Below, piece by piece: positions 18,137-27,827 of a stretch of 64,000 nucleotides of DNA. Origin of the DNA: Acidobacteria bacterium Ga0074141. GTDB lineage: Bacteria; Acidobacteriota; Blastocatellia; Pyrinomonadales; Pyrinomonadaceae. The notes beneath the pieces were generated by a model. That model had not been told where the DNA came from. It saw only the letters and a list, made by a program, of their open reading frames with translations, and searched no databases. Location: NCBI GenBank assembly GCA_001464665.1, contig LNDP01000015.1, forward strand, positions 124,001 through 188,000. The letters run 5' to 3'. Position 1 is the first letter of the stretch; the number at the start of each line of letters is the position of its first letter. The translations under genes and the position numbers were made by a program.

Positions 18137-18239
18137 CAAAGTCCTTGCTTTCAGACCTGACTGGTGCTACTATTCGACTACCTTATTTTCGGTAGGCAAC
18201 TTTTTGTCCCAATTCCCCCGGGCTGCTTCCGAACCTCTT

Positions 18240-18265
18240 GAATAATTCGATATTTTCCATTATTC
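18240..18265. repeat. Inverted repeat upstream of the subtilase gene
   Basis: GAATAAT (18240-18246) and ATTATTC (18259-18265) are perfect inverted copies about 80 bp before the subtilase start. This could be an operator half-site pair, but no known regulator motif was matched. Confidence 0.35.
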
Positions 18266-18342
18266 GGCTTGATATCTGCGTTTTGCAGCGAAAAGCTGGG
18301 CAGTTCCAGTGCCCGATCTAAACAAAAAAGGAGAACTTGCGA

Positions 18343-19887
18343 ATGAAACGTTTTGCATTGGTCGCCATGCTCGGGATGATCGCCGGCGTCATAGCCTGGT
18401 CGGTTCCGGAGCTCAAGGTCGAAGGGCAAGAACAGAAGGGAAAGATCCTCAGATCCGAAGAAAAGATACCGAATCGGTACATCGTCGTTTTTGAGGAGTG
18501 GGCCGCAGGTGCCCTTGGCGAGGGCTCGAATGCGGAGTCTCTTGCCGCCGAATTCGGCACGGTCTATGAGGGCAAAGTGGATCGCGTCTATAAACATGCC
18601 CTCAACGGTTTTTCGGTCGAGATGAACGAAAAGCAGGTCGAGGCGATGAGCCGCGACCCCCGCATCAAGTACATCGAGGAAGATACCCCGATGTCTATCG
18701 ACCAGACGACGCAGAACAACGCCACCTGGGGCCTCGACCGTATCGACCAGCGGAACCTGCCATTGAGCGGGACATACACCTATGACGGTAACGGAGCGGG
18801 CGTTTGGGCATACATCGTCGATACCGGCATCCGTGCCGCGCATAACGACTTTGGCGGTCGCGTTGTTAGCGGCTATACAGCGATCAACGACGGCCGCGGT
18901 ACGGACGACTGCAACGGCCACGGGACGCACGTAGCGGGCACGACCGGCGGAAACACCTGGGGCGTCGCCAAGGGCGTTACGCTGGTTCCGGTTCGCGTGC
19001 TCGATTGCCGCGGTTCGGGTACGTCCTCGGGCGTTATCGCGGGTGTTGACTATGTCACCGCACAAAAGAATGCGAACCCGACGCGGCGCATGGTTGCAAA
19101 TATGAGCCTTGGCGGCGGAGCGAATTCCTCGCTCGATTCGGCGGTGAGTAATTCAGTTGCAGCAGGTGTCACTTTTGTCGTAGCCGCGGGAAACAGCAAC
19201 GCCAACGCCTGCAACTATTCGCCCGCACGTACCGCGAACGCGATCACGGTCGGCGCGACGACGAGCAGTGACGCACGGGCTTCTTACTCAAACTTCGGAA
19301 GCTGTCTTGATATCTTTGCACCCGGCAGTTCGATCACATCGGCCTGGTACACGAGCAACACATCGACAAGCACCATCAGCGGCACCTCTATGGCATCGCC
19401 GCACGTGGCGGGCGTCGCAGCGTTGTATCTGGCGGCAAATGCGGGTGCGAGCCCGGCACAGGTATCCTCGGCGATCACCGGAAACGCTACGACCGGAAAG
19501 GTAACGAGCGCAGGATCGGGTTCGCCGAATCTTTTGCTCTATTCGCGTTTTGGTGGCGGTGCGGAGCCGACTCCAACTCCAACTCCAACTCCAACGCCGA
19601 CTCCTTCCCCAACTGCGACTCCGACTCCGACGCCGTCACCAACACCAACACCCGGCGGCATCTCGCTTTCAGTGACAATGACGAAACAGCAAGGAGTCAA
19701 CCGTGCGAACCTTTCATGGTCCGGAGCGACATCGTCGGCTGATGTATTCCGCAATGGTGTGAAGATCACGACCGTAACTGCGACCTCGTACGTTGATAAC
19801 CTCGGCCGCGGGAGCGGATCGCAGACCTATCGCGTATGCAGTGCGGGCACCTCAACGTGTTCGGCTGATGTTACGGTGAGTTACTAG
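18343..19887 (+). CDS. Secreted subtilisin-like (S8, proteinase K type) serine protease
   Basis: About 514 residues from ATG 18343, which has GGAG upstream. Order: signal peptide; inhibitor I9 propeptide (RYIVVFEEW to [10 protein letters not shown]); S8 catalytic domain with Asp in [15 protein letters not shown], His in GHGTHVAGT and Ser in [12 protein letters not shown] Pro-Thr repeat linker follows, then a C-terminal fibronectin-III-like module ([19 protein letters not shown]). The layout is that of an autoprocessed extracellular protease. It stands alone, with an inverted repeat upstream and a strong terminator downstream. Confidence 0.95.
   Translation: MKRFALVAMLGMIAGVIAWSVPELKVEGQEQKGKILRSEEKIPNRYIVVFEEWAAGALGEGSNAESLAAEFGTVYEGKVDRVYKHALNGFSVEMNEKQVEAMSRDPRIKYIEEDTPMSIDQTTQNNATWGLDRIDQRNLPLSGTYTYDGNGAGVWAYIVDTGIRAAHNDFGGRVVSGYTAINDGRGTDDCNGHGTHVAGTTGGNTWGVAKGVTLVPVRVLDCRGSGTSSGVIAGVDYVTAQKNANPTRRMVANMSLGGGANSSLDSAVSNSVAAGVTFVVAAGNSNANACNYSPARTANAITVGATTSSDARASYSNFGSCLDIFAPGSSITSAWYTSNTSTSTISGTSMASPHVAGVAALYLAANAGASPAQVSSAITGNATTGKVTSAGSGSPNLLLYSRFGGGAEPTPTPTPTPTPTPSPTATPTPTPSPTPTPGGISLSVTMTKQQGVNRANLSWSGATSSADVFRNGVKITTVTATSYVDNLGRGSGSQTYRVCSAGTSTCSADVTVSY
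19566..19652 (+). repeat. Microsatellite-like Pro-Thr coding repeat
   Basis: Imperfect tandem copies of a CCAACT/CCGACT hexamer encode the Pro-Thr linker of the protease. The repeats could vary in length between strains. Confidence 0.7.
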
Positions 19888-19912
19888 CGGCCTTTCATAG
19901 GCGTTGTGCTTT

Positions 19913-19947
19913 GCGGGCGGGGCGATGTTCCCGCCCGCATCGTTTTG
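19913..19947 (+). terminator. Rho-independent terminator after the subtilase gene
   Basis: GCGGGCGGG (19913-19921) pairs with CCCGCCCGC (19930-19938), followed by ATCGTTTTG. Confidence 0.75.
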
Positions 19948-20005
19948 TTTATCGCGGCAAATCTGTTAATATTCGCCTTTTGCTTGAGGTAAGCAAGCGA
20001 CAGCT

Positions 20006-20380
20006 ATGAAGGTGATCTCGACAGAAAAAGCACCCGGCGCTATTGGGCCATATTCGCAGGCGATCGTTGCCAATGGGATGGTCTTTTGCTCCGGCCAGAT
20101 ACCGATCGATCCGGCGACCGGAGATTTTGTTTCCGAGGACGTAAGCGAACAGACCGAGCAGGTCTTTAAGAATTTGAGTGCTGTGCTCGAGGCCGCCGGA
20201 GCTTCGCTTGAGAGCGTGGTCAAAACGACGGTCTTCCTCGCGGATATGAATGACTTTGCGGCGATGAATGAGATTTACGGGCGGTATTTCGATACGAACA
20301 AGCCCGCACGAGCGACCGTGCAAGCCGCGAGGTTGCCGCGTGATGCCCGCGTTGAGATCGAGTGCATTGCACTCGTTTAG
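20006..20380 (+). CDS. ridA: RidA family enamine/imine deaminase
   Basis: 124 residues, full length. Hallmarks: [29 protein letters not shown], the central [21 protein letters not shown], and the signature [20 protein letters not shown] with the carboxylate-binding Arg (PARAT). RidA removes reactive 2-aminoacrylate formed by PLP enzymes such as the threonine/serine dehydratase type at 46768. Confidence 0.96.
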   Translation: MKVISTEKAPGAIGPYSQAIVANGMVFCSGQIPIDPATGDFVSEDVSEQTEQVFKNLSAVLEAAGASLESVVKTTVFLADMNDFAAMNEIYGRYFDTNKPARATVQAARLPRDARVEIECIALV

Positions 20381-20436
20381 ATCTTTGTAAGTGAAGTGGC
20401 CGGAAAGCTTCCGGTCCTAATGGTTAATTGGGAACA

Positions 20437-20469
20437 CAAGAAAAGCCAAACGCCTTTTGAGCATTTGGC
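20437..20469 (-). terminator. Rho-independent terminator of rpmB
   Basis: Read on the minus strand: GCCAAATGC-TCAAAAG-GCGTTTGGC followed by TTTTCTTGTG. Confidence 0.75.
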
Positions 20470-20501
20470 AACTTTCTTGGAAAAGCAAGACTCAAAAAGA
20501 G

Positions 20502-20696
20502 TTAAGCAGCTTTAACGATCTTTCCAGACTTTATGCAACGTGTGCAGACCTTCGCCCGGGCGTTTCCGCCAGACGGCATCTGAACACGAACGTTCTGAAG
20601 ATTTGGGTTGAATCGCCGACGCGTTTTATTGTTCGCGTGGGAAACGTTGTTTCCGAATTGCGGGCCCTTGCCGCATATGTCGCATCTTTTTGCCAT
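20502..20696 (-). CDS. rpmB: 50S ribosomal protein L28
   Basis: 64 residues from [12 protein letters not shown]; a 10-codon upstream extension is not part of the family. Zinc-ribbon Cys pairs CDIC and CTRC are both present, so this is the zinc-binding form. [15 protein letters not shown] is the signature. It is monocistronic with its own terminator, and antisense to a spurious upstream extension of the neighbouring lipoprotein frame. Confidence 0.96.
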   Translation of the reverse strand: MAKRCDICGKGPQFGNNVSHANNKTRRRFNPNLQNVRVQMPSGGNARAKVCTRCIKSGKIVKAA

Positions 20697-20786
20697 TATT
20701 ATCGCCTCCGTAAAATTGCGGTGCAAAGAGTTTGTAAAAACTCAAAAACAATTTTTATACCAGATAGGTCTCTAAGTAGTCAAGTA

Positions 20787-22067
20787 ATGATTGAAAAAGG
20801 ACATTTCAAAGGAGTACTTTCGAAAGTGCAAATTTCCAAGTTTCGTTTAGGTTTGGCCGCCGTTGTGGCGGTCACCGGCGTTTTTCTTTCGGCATGCGGT
20901 GATTCCGGTACGGCCACGGGCCCGAGCGGCGATCCCAATGTGGTCGCAGCAAAGGTGAATGGCAAGGACATCAAGCTCGAAGAGGTTGAGAAGGGCATCA
21001 AGGCACAGGCACAGGGTGCCGAGGCCAACCTTTCGCCGCTTGAGCTTGCCTCGGCAAGGCTTCAGGTGCTTGAGCAGTTGATCCAGACCGAAGTGATGTT
21101 CCAGCGTGCCGAGAAGGAACAGACGGTCCCGACCGAAGAAGAGGTGACGGGCGAGATGAACAAGCGCCGAACGGCGAGCAACCTCTCGGCCGAAGAGTTC
21201 CAGAAGCAGATGACCGCCGCCGGTGAGACCGAAGAGAGCTGGCGACAGAACGTCCGCAAGGAAATGGCACTCTCCAAGCTCCAGGAAAAAATAACCGGCA
21301 AGGTCGAAGCTCCGAAAGACAGCGAGATCGAGGCCTTCTTTAACGGCAACCGTGAGCAGTTCAAGAATAAACGCGGAGCACAGCTGGCCGCGATAGTCAT
21401 CGACCCCGCGAACAGCGGTCAGGGCGATACAACGACCACCGACCAGGAAGCTCAGCTTCGGGCCAAAGAGGTTGGCCAGCGTGCATTGAGCGGTGCAGAT
21501 TTTGCAACTCTTGCCCGCGAATTCAGCGAGGACTTCGATACACGTGCCCGAGGCGGCGACTGGCGTTATTTTACAGAAGAGGAGATGACGCAGGTATTTG
21601 GCCAGGGCGTTGCCGCCTTCGTGATGGGCCAGATGCAGAATGGCCAGATAGTCCCACAGGCTATCCCGTTCGAGGGCCGTTACCTGATCATCAAGCTGCA
21701 GCGTAAGGTCGAGAAGGATGAGGACCGCACGCTTGAGAGCCCCGAGGTTCGGCCGCAGATCACGCAGTTGCTGATCAACGCACGCAAGAACCTGCTTTGG
21801 CAATCGTACATGGCCATTGCACTTAACGAGGCCCGCATCGAGAACCTGCTGGCCCGCAAGGTCGTTGATAATCCCAACGAGCTGAGCGGTGCCCGCCAGG
21901 CTCCGGTGGCAACTCCGGCCGATGCCAATACGAATACGGCGAACGCAAACGCGAATACGCCATCGAATGCGAACGCGGCAGCAAACGCTCCGGCAAATGC
22001 GGCAACGAACTCGGGCTCGGCGAATACTGCCAACGCCAACACGGCGAACGCAAACGCCAATCGTTAA
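20787..22067 (+). CDS. PpiC/SurA-type peptidyl-prolyl isomerase lipoprotein
   Basis: About 426 residues. The lipobox is GVFLSACGD. The N-terminal chaperone helices (KVNGKDIKLEEVEKGIK, then LQVLEQLIQTEVMFQRAEKE) resemble SurA/PrsA. A parvulin-like rotamase region follows, with DFATLAREFSEDFDTRARGGDW and FEGRYLIIKLQRK. The C-terminus is an Asn-Ala-rich tail. ATG 20787 was used; GTG 20826, with AAAGGAG upstream, gives a tidier 24-residue signal peptide and may be the true start. It is expected to fold outer-membrane or secreted proteins in the periplasm. Confidence 0.88.
   Translation: MIEKGHFKGVLSKVQISKFRLGLAAVVAVTGVFLSACGDSGTATGPSGDPNVVAAKVNGKDIKLEEVEKGIKAQAQGAEANLSPLELASARLQVLEQLIQTEVMFQRAEKEQTVPTEEEVTGEMNKRRTASNLSAEEFQKQMTAAGETEESWRQNVRKEMALSKLQEKITGKVEAPKDSEIEAFFNGNREQFKNKRGAQLAAIVIDPANSGQGDTTTTDQEAQLRAKEVGQRALSGADFATLAREFSEDFDTRARGGDWRYFTEEEMTQVFGQGVAAFVMGQMQNGQIVPQAIPFEGRYLIIKLQRKVEKDEDRTLESPEVRPQITQLLINARKNLLWQSYMAIALNEARIENLLARKVVDNPNELSGARQAPVATPADANTNTANANANTPSNANAAANAPANAATNSGSANTANANTANANANR
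21918..22064 (+). repeat. Asn-Ala low-complexity coding repeat
   Basis: Imperfect GCGAAC/AACGCC-type repeats encode the NANA-type tail of the PpiC lipoprotein. Confidence 0.6.
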
Positions 22068-22096
22068 CATCGCCCACGGGGGCGTTTCACAATAAC

Positions 22097-22140
22097 GCCA
22101 CGGGGCGGATCGCTTGAAGTTAATGCGGTCCGCCCGTGGC
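22097..22140 (+). terminator. Stem-loop terminator candidate
   Basis: GCCACGGGGCGGA pairs with TCCGCCCGTGGC with one bulged G, followed by ATTTCT. The weak T-run makes this a moderate call. Confidence 0.5.
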
Positions 22141-22154
22141 ATTTCTAGTCAAGA

Positions 22155-24134
22155 ATGCTGTTCAGATTCGGCGACATCACTAAGAGCTACGGCGGCACGG
22201 AGATCCTCCGCGGCGTTTCGTTCCAGATCAATCCGGGCGAAAAGGCCGGCCTTGTCGGGCGAAACGGAGCGGGCAAGACGACCGTTTTTCGCCTGCTGAC
22301 CGGAGCCGAATCACCGGATTCCGGCGAGATATCGAAGATCAACGGCCTCCGTCTCGGCCTGCTTGATCAGCATGTAGATTTTGCTCCGGGCGAGACGGTC
22401 CATACGGCCGCACTTTCGGCTTTCAAAGAGATCCACGACATCGAGGCCGAGATGCGGCAGCTTGAGAAGCAGATGGAGACCGACCACTCGGCTGAGATCC
22501 TCGACCGATATGCCGACCTCCAGATCCGATTTGAACAGGCCGACGGCTTCACCTACGCCGCTCGGGCTGAGTCGATCTTGCTTGGCCTCGGATTTACCCG
22601 CGAACAGTGGTCGCACGATACGGGCATCCTCTCCGGCGGGCAGAAAAACCGCCTCGGCATGGCCCGGCTGCTGCTTTCGGGTGCGGACGTCCTTTTGCTC
22701 GATGAGCCTACGAATCACCTTGATGTCAACGCTGTCGAATGGCTCGAGGGATTCTTGGCTCAGTACGAAACGGCGTACGTCGTCATTAGCCACGACCGTT
22801 ATTTTCTTGATCGGACGACCGACCGGATCATCGAGATAGAGAACGGCCGTGCGGTTACGTACAAGGGAAACTACTCAAAGTTTCTCGTTGAGCGTGAACT
22901 CCGCCGCGAGCAGCAACAGCGGGAATACGAGAACCAGCAGTCGATGATCAACAAGACTCAGGAGTTCATCCGCCGCAACCTTGAAGGGCAAAAGACCAAG
23001 CAGGCGAAATCCCGCCGCAATATGCTCGAGCGGATGGAACGGCTTGACGCGGTCATCGCCGACAAGTCCGGCGGAAGCTTTGGGCTGAAGAAGGTCGAGC
23101 GCACAGGTAACAACGTGCTGATGGCCGAGGACCTTACGATCGGTTACGGTGATACGGTGCTAGCCTCGGACATCAACCTCTCGCTCCATCGCGGCGAGGC
23201 CCTCGGCATAATCGGGGCGAATGGCACCGGCAAGACGACTTTTCTCAAGACCATCCTAGGGCAGATACGCGAACTCGACGGGAAGTTCATCTGGGGCACG
23301 AAGGCCGACATCGGCTATTACGCGCAGAATCTCGACGACCTCCACCCGGCGAATGAAATAGTTCAGGAACTTCGCCGGGTCGATCCGATGGCAGATAATG
23401 GAACGCTTCGGTCGTTTCTGGCACGATTTCTTTTTGTCGGCGAGGACGTTTTCAAACGCGTCGGCGACCTCTCGGGCGGCGAGAAGGGAAGGCTGGCACT
23501 TGCCAAGCTGATCTATTCGCGAAAGAACGTTCTGGTGCTCGACGAGCCGACGAACCATCTCGATATTCCGTCCCGCGAGGCGCTCGAAGACGCCCTACGC
23601 GAATACGACGGGACGATCATAACCGTCAGCCACGATCGCTTTTTCCTCGACAAGATCGCGACCCAGATCCTTGCCTTCAACGCCGACGCAGTGCACGTCT
23701 TCGCCGGAAACTACACCGAGTATCACGAATGGGCAGAGACGGCGGCGAAGGCCGAAGGCAAGAATGTCGGGGTCACGCTGAAGGTTGAAGAGCCACTTGC
23801 GATCGGTGCAAGCTCTGATGCCGGTTCGAGCAACGGCCATTCGGTTACGATCGGTATCGCTGAAACGGCCGTTACCGGCACTAAGGAAAAGAAGCCGTCA
23901 CGTTTTAGCAAAAATCAGCTTCGGCAGATGGAGCAACGCGTCGTCCGGCTCGAGGAGCTTATCGCCGAGTGCGAGGACCGACACACCCGACTCACCGCCG
24001 AGATGTCCGAACCCGAAACGGCAAAGAGTGCCGACCGGCTTGCCGAACTCGTTCGCCTCATTGCCGAGACCGAGACCGAACTCGGAACTCACACCGCCGA
24101 ATGGGAGCAGCTATCGCTCGACCTAGAATCGTAA
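22155..24134 (+). CDS. ABC-F family ATP-binding protein
   Basis: 659 residues, no membrane segments. Two ABC domains: Walker A GRNGAGKTT with LSGGQKNRLGMARLL and LLDEPTNHLD, then Walker A GANGTGKTT with LSGGEKGRLALAKL and LDEPTNHLD. Between them is the charged helical linker typical of ABC-F proteins (about residues 250-310). The last 80 residues form a predicted coiled coil (RQMEQRVVRLEELIAECEDRH), like the Uup subgroup's DNA/ribosome-binding tail. ABC-F proteins act on the ribosome, not as transporters. The stop lies six bases from the convergent kinase stop. Confidence 0.95.
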   Translation: MLFRFGDITKSYGGTEILRGVSFQINPGEKAGLVGRNGAGKTTVFRLLTGAESPDSGEISKINGLRLGLLDQHVDFAPGETVHTAALSAFKEIHDIEAEMRQLEKQMETDHSAEILDRYADLQIRFEQADGFTYAARAESILLGLGFTREQWSHDTGILSGGQKNRLGMARLLLSGADVLLLDEPTNHLDVNAVEWLEGFLAQYETAYVVISHDRYFLDRTTDRIIEIENGRAVTYKGNYSKFLVERELRREQQQREYENQQSMINKTQEFIRRNLEGQKTKQAKSRRNMLERMERLDAVIADKSGGSFGLKKVERTGNNVLMAEDLTIGYGDTVLASDINLSLHRGEALGIIGANGTGKTTFLKTILGQIRELDGKFIWGTKADIGYYAQNLDDLHPANEIVQELRRVDPMADNGTLRSFLARFLFVGEDVFKRVGDLSGGEKGRLALAKLIYSRKNVLVLDEPTNHLDIPSREALEDALREYDGTIITVSHDRFFLDKIATQILAFNADAVHVFAGNYTEYHEWAETAAKAEGKNVGVTLKVEEPLAIGASSDAGSSNGHSVTIGIAETAVTGTKEKKPSRFSKNQLRQMEQRVVRLEELIAECEDRHTRLTAEMSEPETAKSADRLAELVRLIAETETELGTHTAEWEQLSLDLES

Positions 24135-24140
24135 CATCCG

Positions 24141-26915
24141 CTATTTGCCGGAAAATTCGGCCCGCTCGCCGAGCAATTCATCCATCAGGTTTTTGTCCGA
24201 CTCCCTGACCGCATCTTTATCTTTCAACTGTTGGGCGATCTCAATGGCTTTTTCGATCGAACTGATAGCCTTCTCACGCTGCGAGGTCTCGAACTGGGCC
24301 CGTGCGAGCAGCCGATGGGCGATCGAGAGGTCGTATTGATAGGTCAGCGATTCCTTATCGGCCTCTGCGATCGGTTCCATTATCCGGATCACGCCCGCGA
24401 GCGGAGCCAAGGCCTCGGAATACTTTCGGAGAGCTACCAGTGCTCTTGCGCGTTCCGTTTCGTAAATAGCGAGGTTTCGTTTGTATTCGTTGTTTTCCGG
24501 ATTCTTTTCGCTCAATCGAGCCATGACGGCCGAGGCTTTTGCCGTGTTTTCGACCGTTACGGTAAAGTTCTCTGCAATACGATTCGCCCGTGCGACGTTG
24601 AAATACGATATCGCAAGGTCATAGGCCACAACGCCATTCTCGGGTTCCTTTGCCAGAGCGTTCTCGGGAAACGCGGTCGTCGGAGAACAGGTATCGACCG
24701 CCTGCTTGCCATCCTGTTTGCCGATGAACAACTCGCACTTCATTAGATGGGTCAGCCAGACACTTCGCTGAACGCGAAAATCATTCGGGAACTGCTTGGC
24801 AAGATCGTCGCTGATCGTTATGGCCAGATCGAATCCACGAACGGCCGCTTCGTAATCGCCGAGCGAGCCTTTCGCCTTGCTCATTATCCGGAGCAGACGC
24901 GTTTGCGCCTTTTTGAAGTCGCCGTTTTCCGGGTCGCTTGCTCGCAGCTTTTCGATGATCGCGAACGCTTCGTCGAAGAGCACGACGGCCTTTTCCGTTT
25001 GCGAATTGAAAACAGGTATCGCACCGTAGTCGATCAGCAATACCGCAAGCCGGTTTTGGTGATCGGCCGATTCCGGCAGGTCACGGACAAGCTCCCGGCG
25101 TAGGCCAAGGGCCCGCTCAAATGCCTGTTCGGCCTCCGCCGTTCGGCTACTGTTCCATAGCGTTCGTGCGGTCGTGTAGTAATTATTAGCGAGCTTTTCT
25201 TTCGCTTCGAGGTCGCTTGGGTTCGCGGCGTAAACCGCTTCACGGAGCTTCGCCGCTTTTGCATAACTGTCGAGGCCGGCCTGTACGTTGCCGAGGCTCG
25301 AGTTGCTGAGAGCTCCTTGCACATCCCCGACCTTTTCGTAAGCGGTCGCAAGCTCGCTCTGAAGTGAGAGATCGTCGGTTGCTTCGCTCGAGAGGCTGTC
25401 GAGATACTGGAGTGCGTTCGTGATGATCTTCTCGCGAGCCTTCAACGACCCCTCAAGGTTCTCTATCTCGGGATAAACGTCGAAGAGGTATGAGTTAGCC
25501 AGCGTGCGAACATCGTTGAATCGCTTCTCGGCCTTGGCACGTTCCGCCTGGGCGACTCTCGCCTGCCAAACGGTCGCGACAACGCCCGCCAAGACGGCGA
25601 GTATCACAAGCCCCGCGCCGATCGCTCCGGCCTTGTTCCTTACGTAAAATCTTTCGATTCGATATGAGAATGTGTTCGGTCGGGCCGTCACCGGAAGACC
25701 GCGTTGGTGTCGGTGAATGTCTTCCGCGAGATTTTCGGCCGACGTATACCTTCGCTCGGGCTCCTTACGGAGTGCTTTGAGCACAATATTGTCCAGATCG
25801 CCGCGAAGGCTCGTGGCATTTATGCTAGGTTTGCCCGGCAGAGTGATCTTCTGCCTTCCGGCATCTGTGTTCGGACGAGCCGCCAATGTAGGTTGTTCCT
25901 TGGCTTTAGGCGAGGCGGCGAGCACCTCTGTTCCCGCATCGGAAAGTGACTGGTAAACCCTTGCGGCCGTCACGACCTGATCCGACGGCGGCCGCGGTTC
26001 TGCCTCAAGAACTGCTTTGAATATTTCCTGAAGGTCCGCTTCTTGTTCCCTGAACGGCCTGCTGCCCGTCAGCAGTTCGTAAAGTATGACGCCGAGCGAA
26101 TAGATGTCGGTCGCGGTCGTGACGCTTTCGTTGCGAAGCTGTTCGGGTGAAGCGTAGCTCGGGGTCATTACGCCGAGATTCGTCACCGTCGATGCGCCGA
26201 ACGCAGACAACTCCTCCGAGAGAACTTTCGCGATGCCGAAATCAAGTAGTTTCGGAACGCCGTCGCTATTGACCAGAATGTTCGAGGGCTTCAGGTCGCG
26301 GTGAACGACCAGATTTCGATGTGCGAAGTTTACCGTCGAGCAGACCGTCCGGAAAAGATCGAGGCGCTTCGCAAGTCCGAGGCCGTGCTTGTCGCAATAA
26401 ACATCGATCGGCAGGCCGTCAACGTATTCCATCGCAATGAACGGGACTTGATCGTCCGTGGTGCCAGCGTCAAGAAGACGGGCGATATTTGGATGTTCGA
26501 GCGATGCGAGTATTTCGCGTTCGTGTTCGAATCGGCGGCGGAGAGCGGCGGTGTTGAGTTCACGTTTGAGAAGCTTGAGAGCGACCTTTTGTTCGAATTT
26601 TCCGTCCGAGCGTTCGGCAAGATAAACGACGCCCATACCGCCGTAACCGATCTCTCGGGTTATCCGATAGTTTCCGATCTGCTGGCCCACGAGCTTCTCA
26701 TCGGCCGAATCGGCAAAGAAATCCTTCGAAAACTCGACAGCAGAGAGCCGCAGCACGTCCTCGGACTCGGTCTCGAATGCAAGAAACGAATCGACTTCGG
26801 CTCGCGTTTCAGGCGGCAGGCCGAGACCGTCGATGTACGAACGCCGTTCTGACTCGGGCAGATCCAGGGCATCCGCAAGAATTTCCTTTACTTCCTTCCA
26901 GTTGTCGGAACCCAT
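24141..26915 (-). CDS. Membrane Ser/Thr protein kinase with TPR-type sensor region
   Basis: About 924 residues from the ATG at 26915; a TTG at 26954 is possible. The N-terminal SDNWKEVKEILADALDLPESER segment is common to this family. The kinase domain has a Gly loop GYGGMGVVY, Lys114 in VALKLL, catalytic HRDLKPSNILV and DFGIAKVL. A membrane helix (GAIGAGLVILAVLAGVVATVW) follows, then a helical region with TPR-like repeats about 430 residues long. The ECF sigma gene lies immediately upstream on the same strand; sigma-kinase pairs of this type are frequent in Acidobacteriota and probably signal together. Confidence 0.94.
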   Translation of the reverse strand: MGSDNWKEVKEILADALDLPESERRSYIDGLGLPPETRAEVDSFLAFETESEDVLRLSAVEFSKDFFADSADEKLVGQQIGNYRITREIGYGGMGVVYLAERSDGKFEQKVALKLLKRELNTAALRRRFEHEREILASLEHPNIARLLDAGTTDDQVPFIAMEYVDGLPIDVYCDKHGLGLAKRLDLFRTVCSTVNFAHRNLVVHRDLKPSNILVNSDGVPKLLDFGIAKVLSEELSAFGASTVTNLGVMTPSYASPEQLRNESVTTATDIYSLGVILYELLTGSRPFREQEADLQEIFKAVLEAEPRPPSDQVVTAARVYQSLSDAGTEVLAASPKAKEQPTLAARPNTDAGRQKITLPGKPSINATSLRGDLDNIVLKALRKEPERRYTSAENLAEDIHRHQRGLPVTARPNTFSYRIERFYVRNKAGAIGAGLVILAVLAGVVATVWQARVAQAERAKAEKRFNDVRTLANSYLFDVYPEIENLEGSLKAREKIITNALQYLDSLSSEATDDLSLQSELATAYEKVGDVQGALSNSSLGNVQAGLDSYAKAAKLREAVYAANPSDLEAKEKLANNYYTTARTLWNSSRTAEAEQAFERALGLRRELVRDLPESADHQNRLAVLLIDYGAIPVFNSQTEKAVVLFDEAFAIIEKLRASDPENGDFKKAQTRLLRIMSKAKGSLGDYEAAVRGFDLAITISDDLAKQFPNDFRVQRSVWLTHLMKCELFIGKQDGKQAVDTCSPTTAFPENALAKEPENGVVAYDLAISYFNVARANRIAENFTVTVENTAKASAVMARLSEKNPENNEYKRNLAIYETERARALVALRKYSEALAPLAGVIRIMEPIAEADKESLTYQYDLSIAHRLLARAQFETSQREKAISSIEKAIEIAQQLKDKDAVRESDKNLMDELLGERAEFSGK

Positions 26916-26988
26916 AATTGTGCCGGATGAAATGAGCTTCTCCTCAAAATTCAATGCGTCGGAAACGAGAATTTGGTGCCAACAAAAA

Positions 26989-27558
26989 TTAAGAGCGGTT
27001 TAACTCGCGAAACAACCAGAGTCGAGCCGATTGCCATTCGCGCACGACGGTCCGTTCGGAAATGCCAAGTGCTTCGGCGATCTCGGCATTGCTCATCCCG
27101 CCAAAAAATCGCATCTCGACGACCCGTGCCTGCTGCTCGTCGATCGCGAAAAGCCGGTCGAGCACTTCATCGACGATCAGGATCGAATCGGCCCGCTGCT
27201 CGACAGGAATATCTATATCATCGGCGGAAAAGTGTATCGCGTTGCTACCGCGTTTTGCGGCGCCGTGGGTTCGAGCATGATCAACAAGGATCTGCCGCAT
27301 CAGCCGGGCCGAGATGCCGTAGAAATGTGCCCGGTTCTGCCATTCGATGCCGGTTTGCTTGGCAAGCCGCATGAATGCCTCGTGAACTAGTGCCGTTGGC
27401 TGGAGGGTATGATTCGGCCGTTCGCGCGACATTAAAGCCCGAGCCTGCCGCTTCAGTTCGTCATAAACATACGGAATCAAGCGCTCGCCCGCCGCGTCGT
27501 CGCCGCTGTTCCAATCTTTCAAGATCGTTGTGATCTCGGAAACCGCCTGATCGTTCAT
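26989..27558 (-). CDS. ECF-type RNA polymerase sigma factor
   Basis: 189 residues. Region 2 appears as LIPYVYDELKRQARALMSRERPNHTLQPTALVHEAFMRL in pieces across residues 26-65. Region 4 has EVLDRLFAIDEQQARVVEMRFFGGMSNAEIAEALGISERTVVREW. It belongs to the ECF subfamily often found with protein kinases in Acidobacteriota and Planctomycetota, not to anti-sigma-controlled ECFs; no anti-sigma gene is adjacent. It lies 73 bp upstream of the kinase gene. Confidence 0.93.
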   Translation of the reverse strand: MNDQAVSEITTILKDWNSGDDAAGERLIPYVYDELKRQARALMSRERPNHTLQPTALVHEAFMRLAKQTGIEWQNRAHFYGISARLMRQILVDHARTHGAAKRGSNAIHFSADDIDIPVEQRADSILIVDEVLDRLFAIDEQQARVVEMRFFGGMSNAEIAEALGISERTVVREWQSARLWLFRELNRS

Positions 27559-27827
27559 ATGTATCGGTACTGCGAGGTATTTCCGGCAATGTTAACCCAA
27601 GTTCGGCGTAATATCCATTTTTATGGCGTCCATTTTCGCGATCTTCCGCATAGACCATCAACTAACGCGATCCGCTTTCGGACAGACGACCGGAAGAATG
27701 CTCGCAAGCGTTTCAAAGCAAAATGATGGCGCGTTTCGGAAAGTGATAAGTGAAATTCCGAGTGGCTGCTGAACTCGTACTGCGACAAGACGTCGAAAAA
27801 AACCGAGACCAACCTTTAGGAGACAAC

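Noticed and set aside
18178-19065. 295-codon minus-strand open frame
   Set aside because: Antisense to the subtilisin-like gene and its upstream region; no recognisable motif.
20457-20786. Upstream extension of the PpiC lipoprotein frame
   Set aside because: It runs antisense through rpmB and its terminator and would bury the lipoprotein signal peptide inside the protein.
20847-22142. 431-codon minus-strand open frame
   Set aside because: Antisense to the PpiC lipoprotein gene, rich in Leu, Arg and Cys as expected for a shadow of a GC-rich gene, with no domain.
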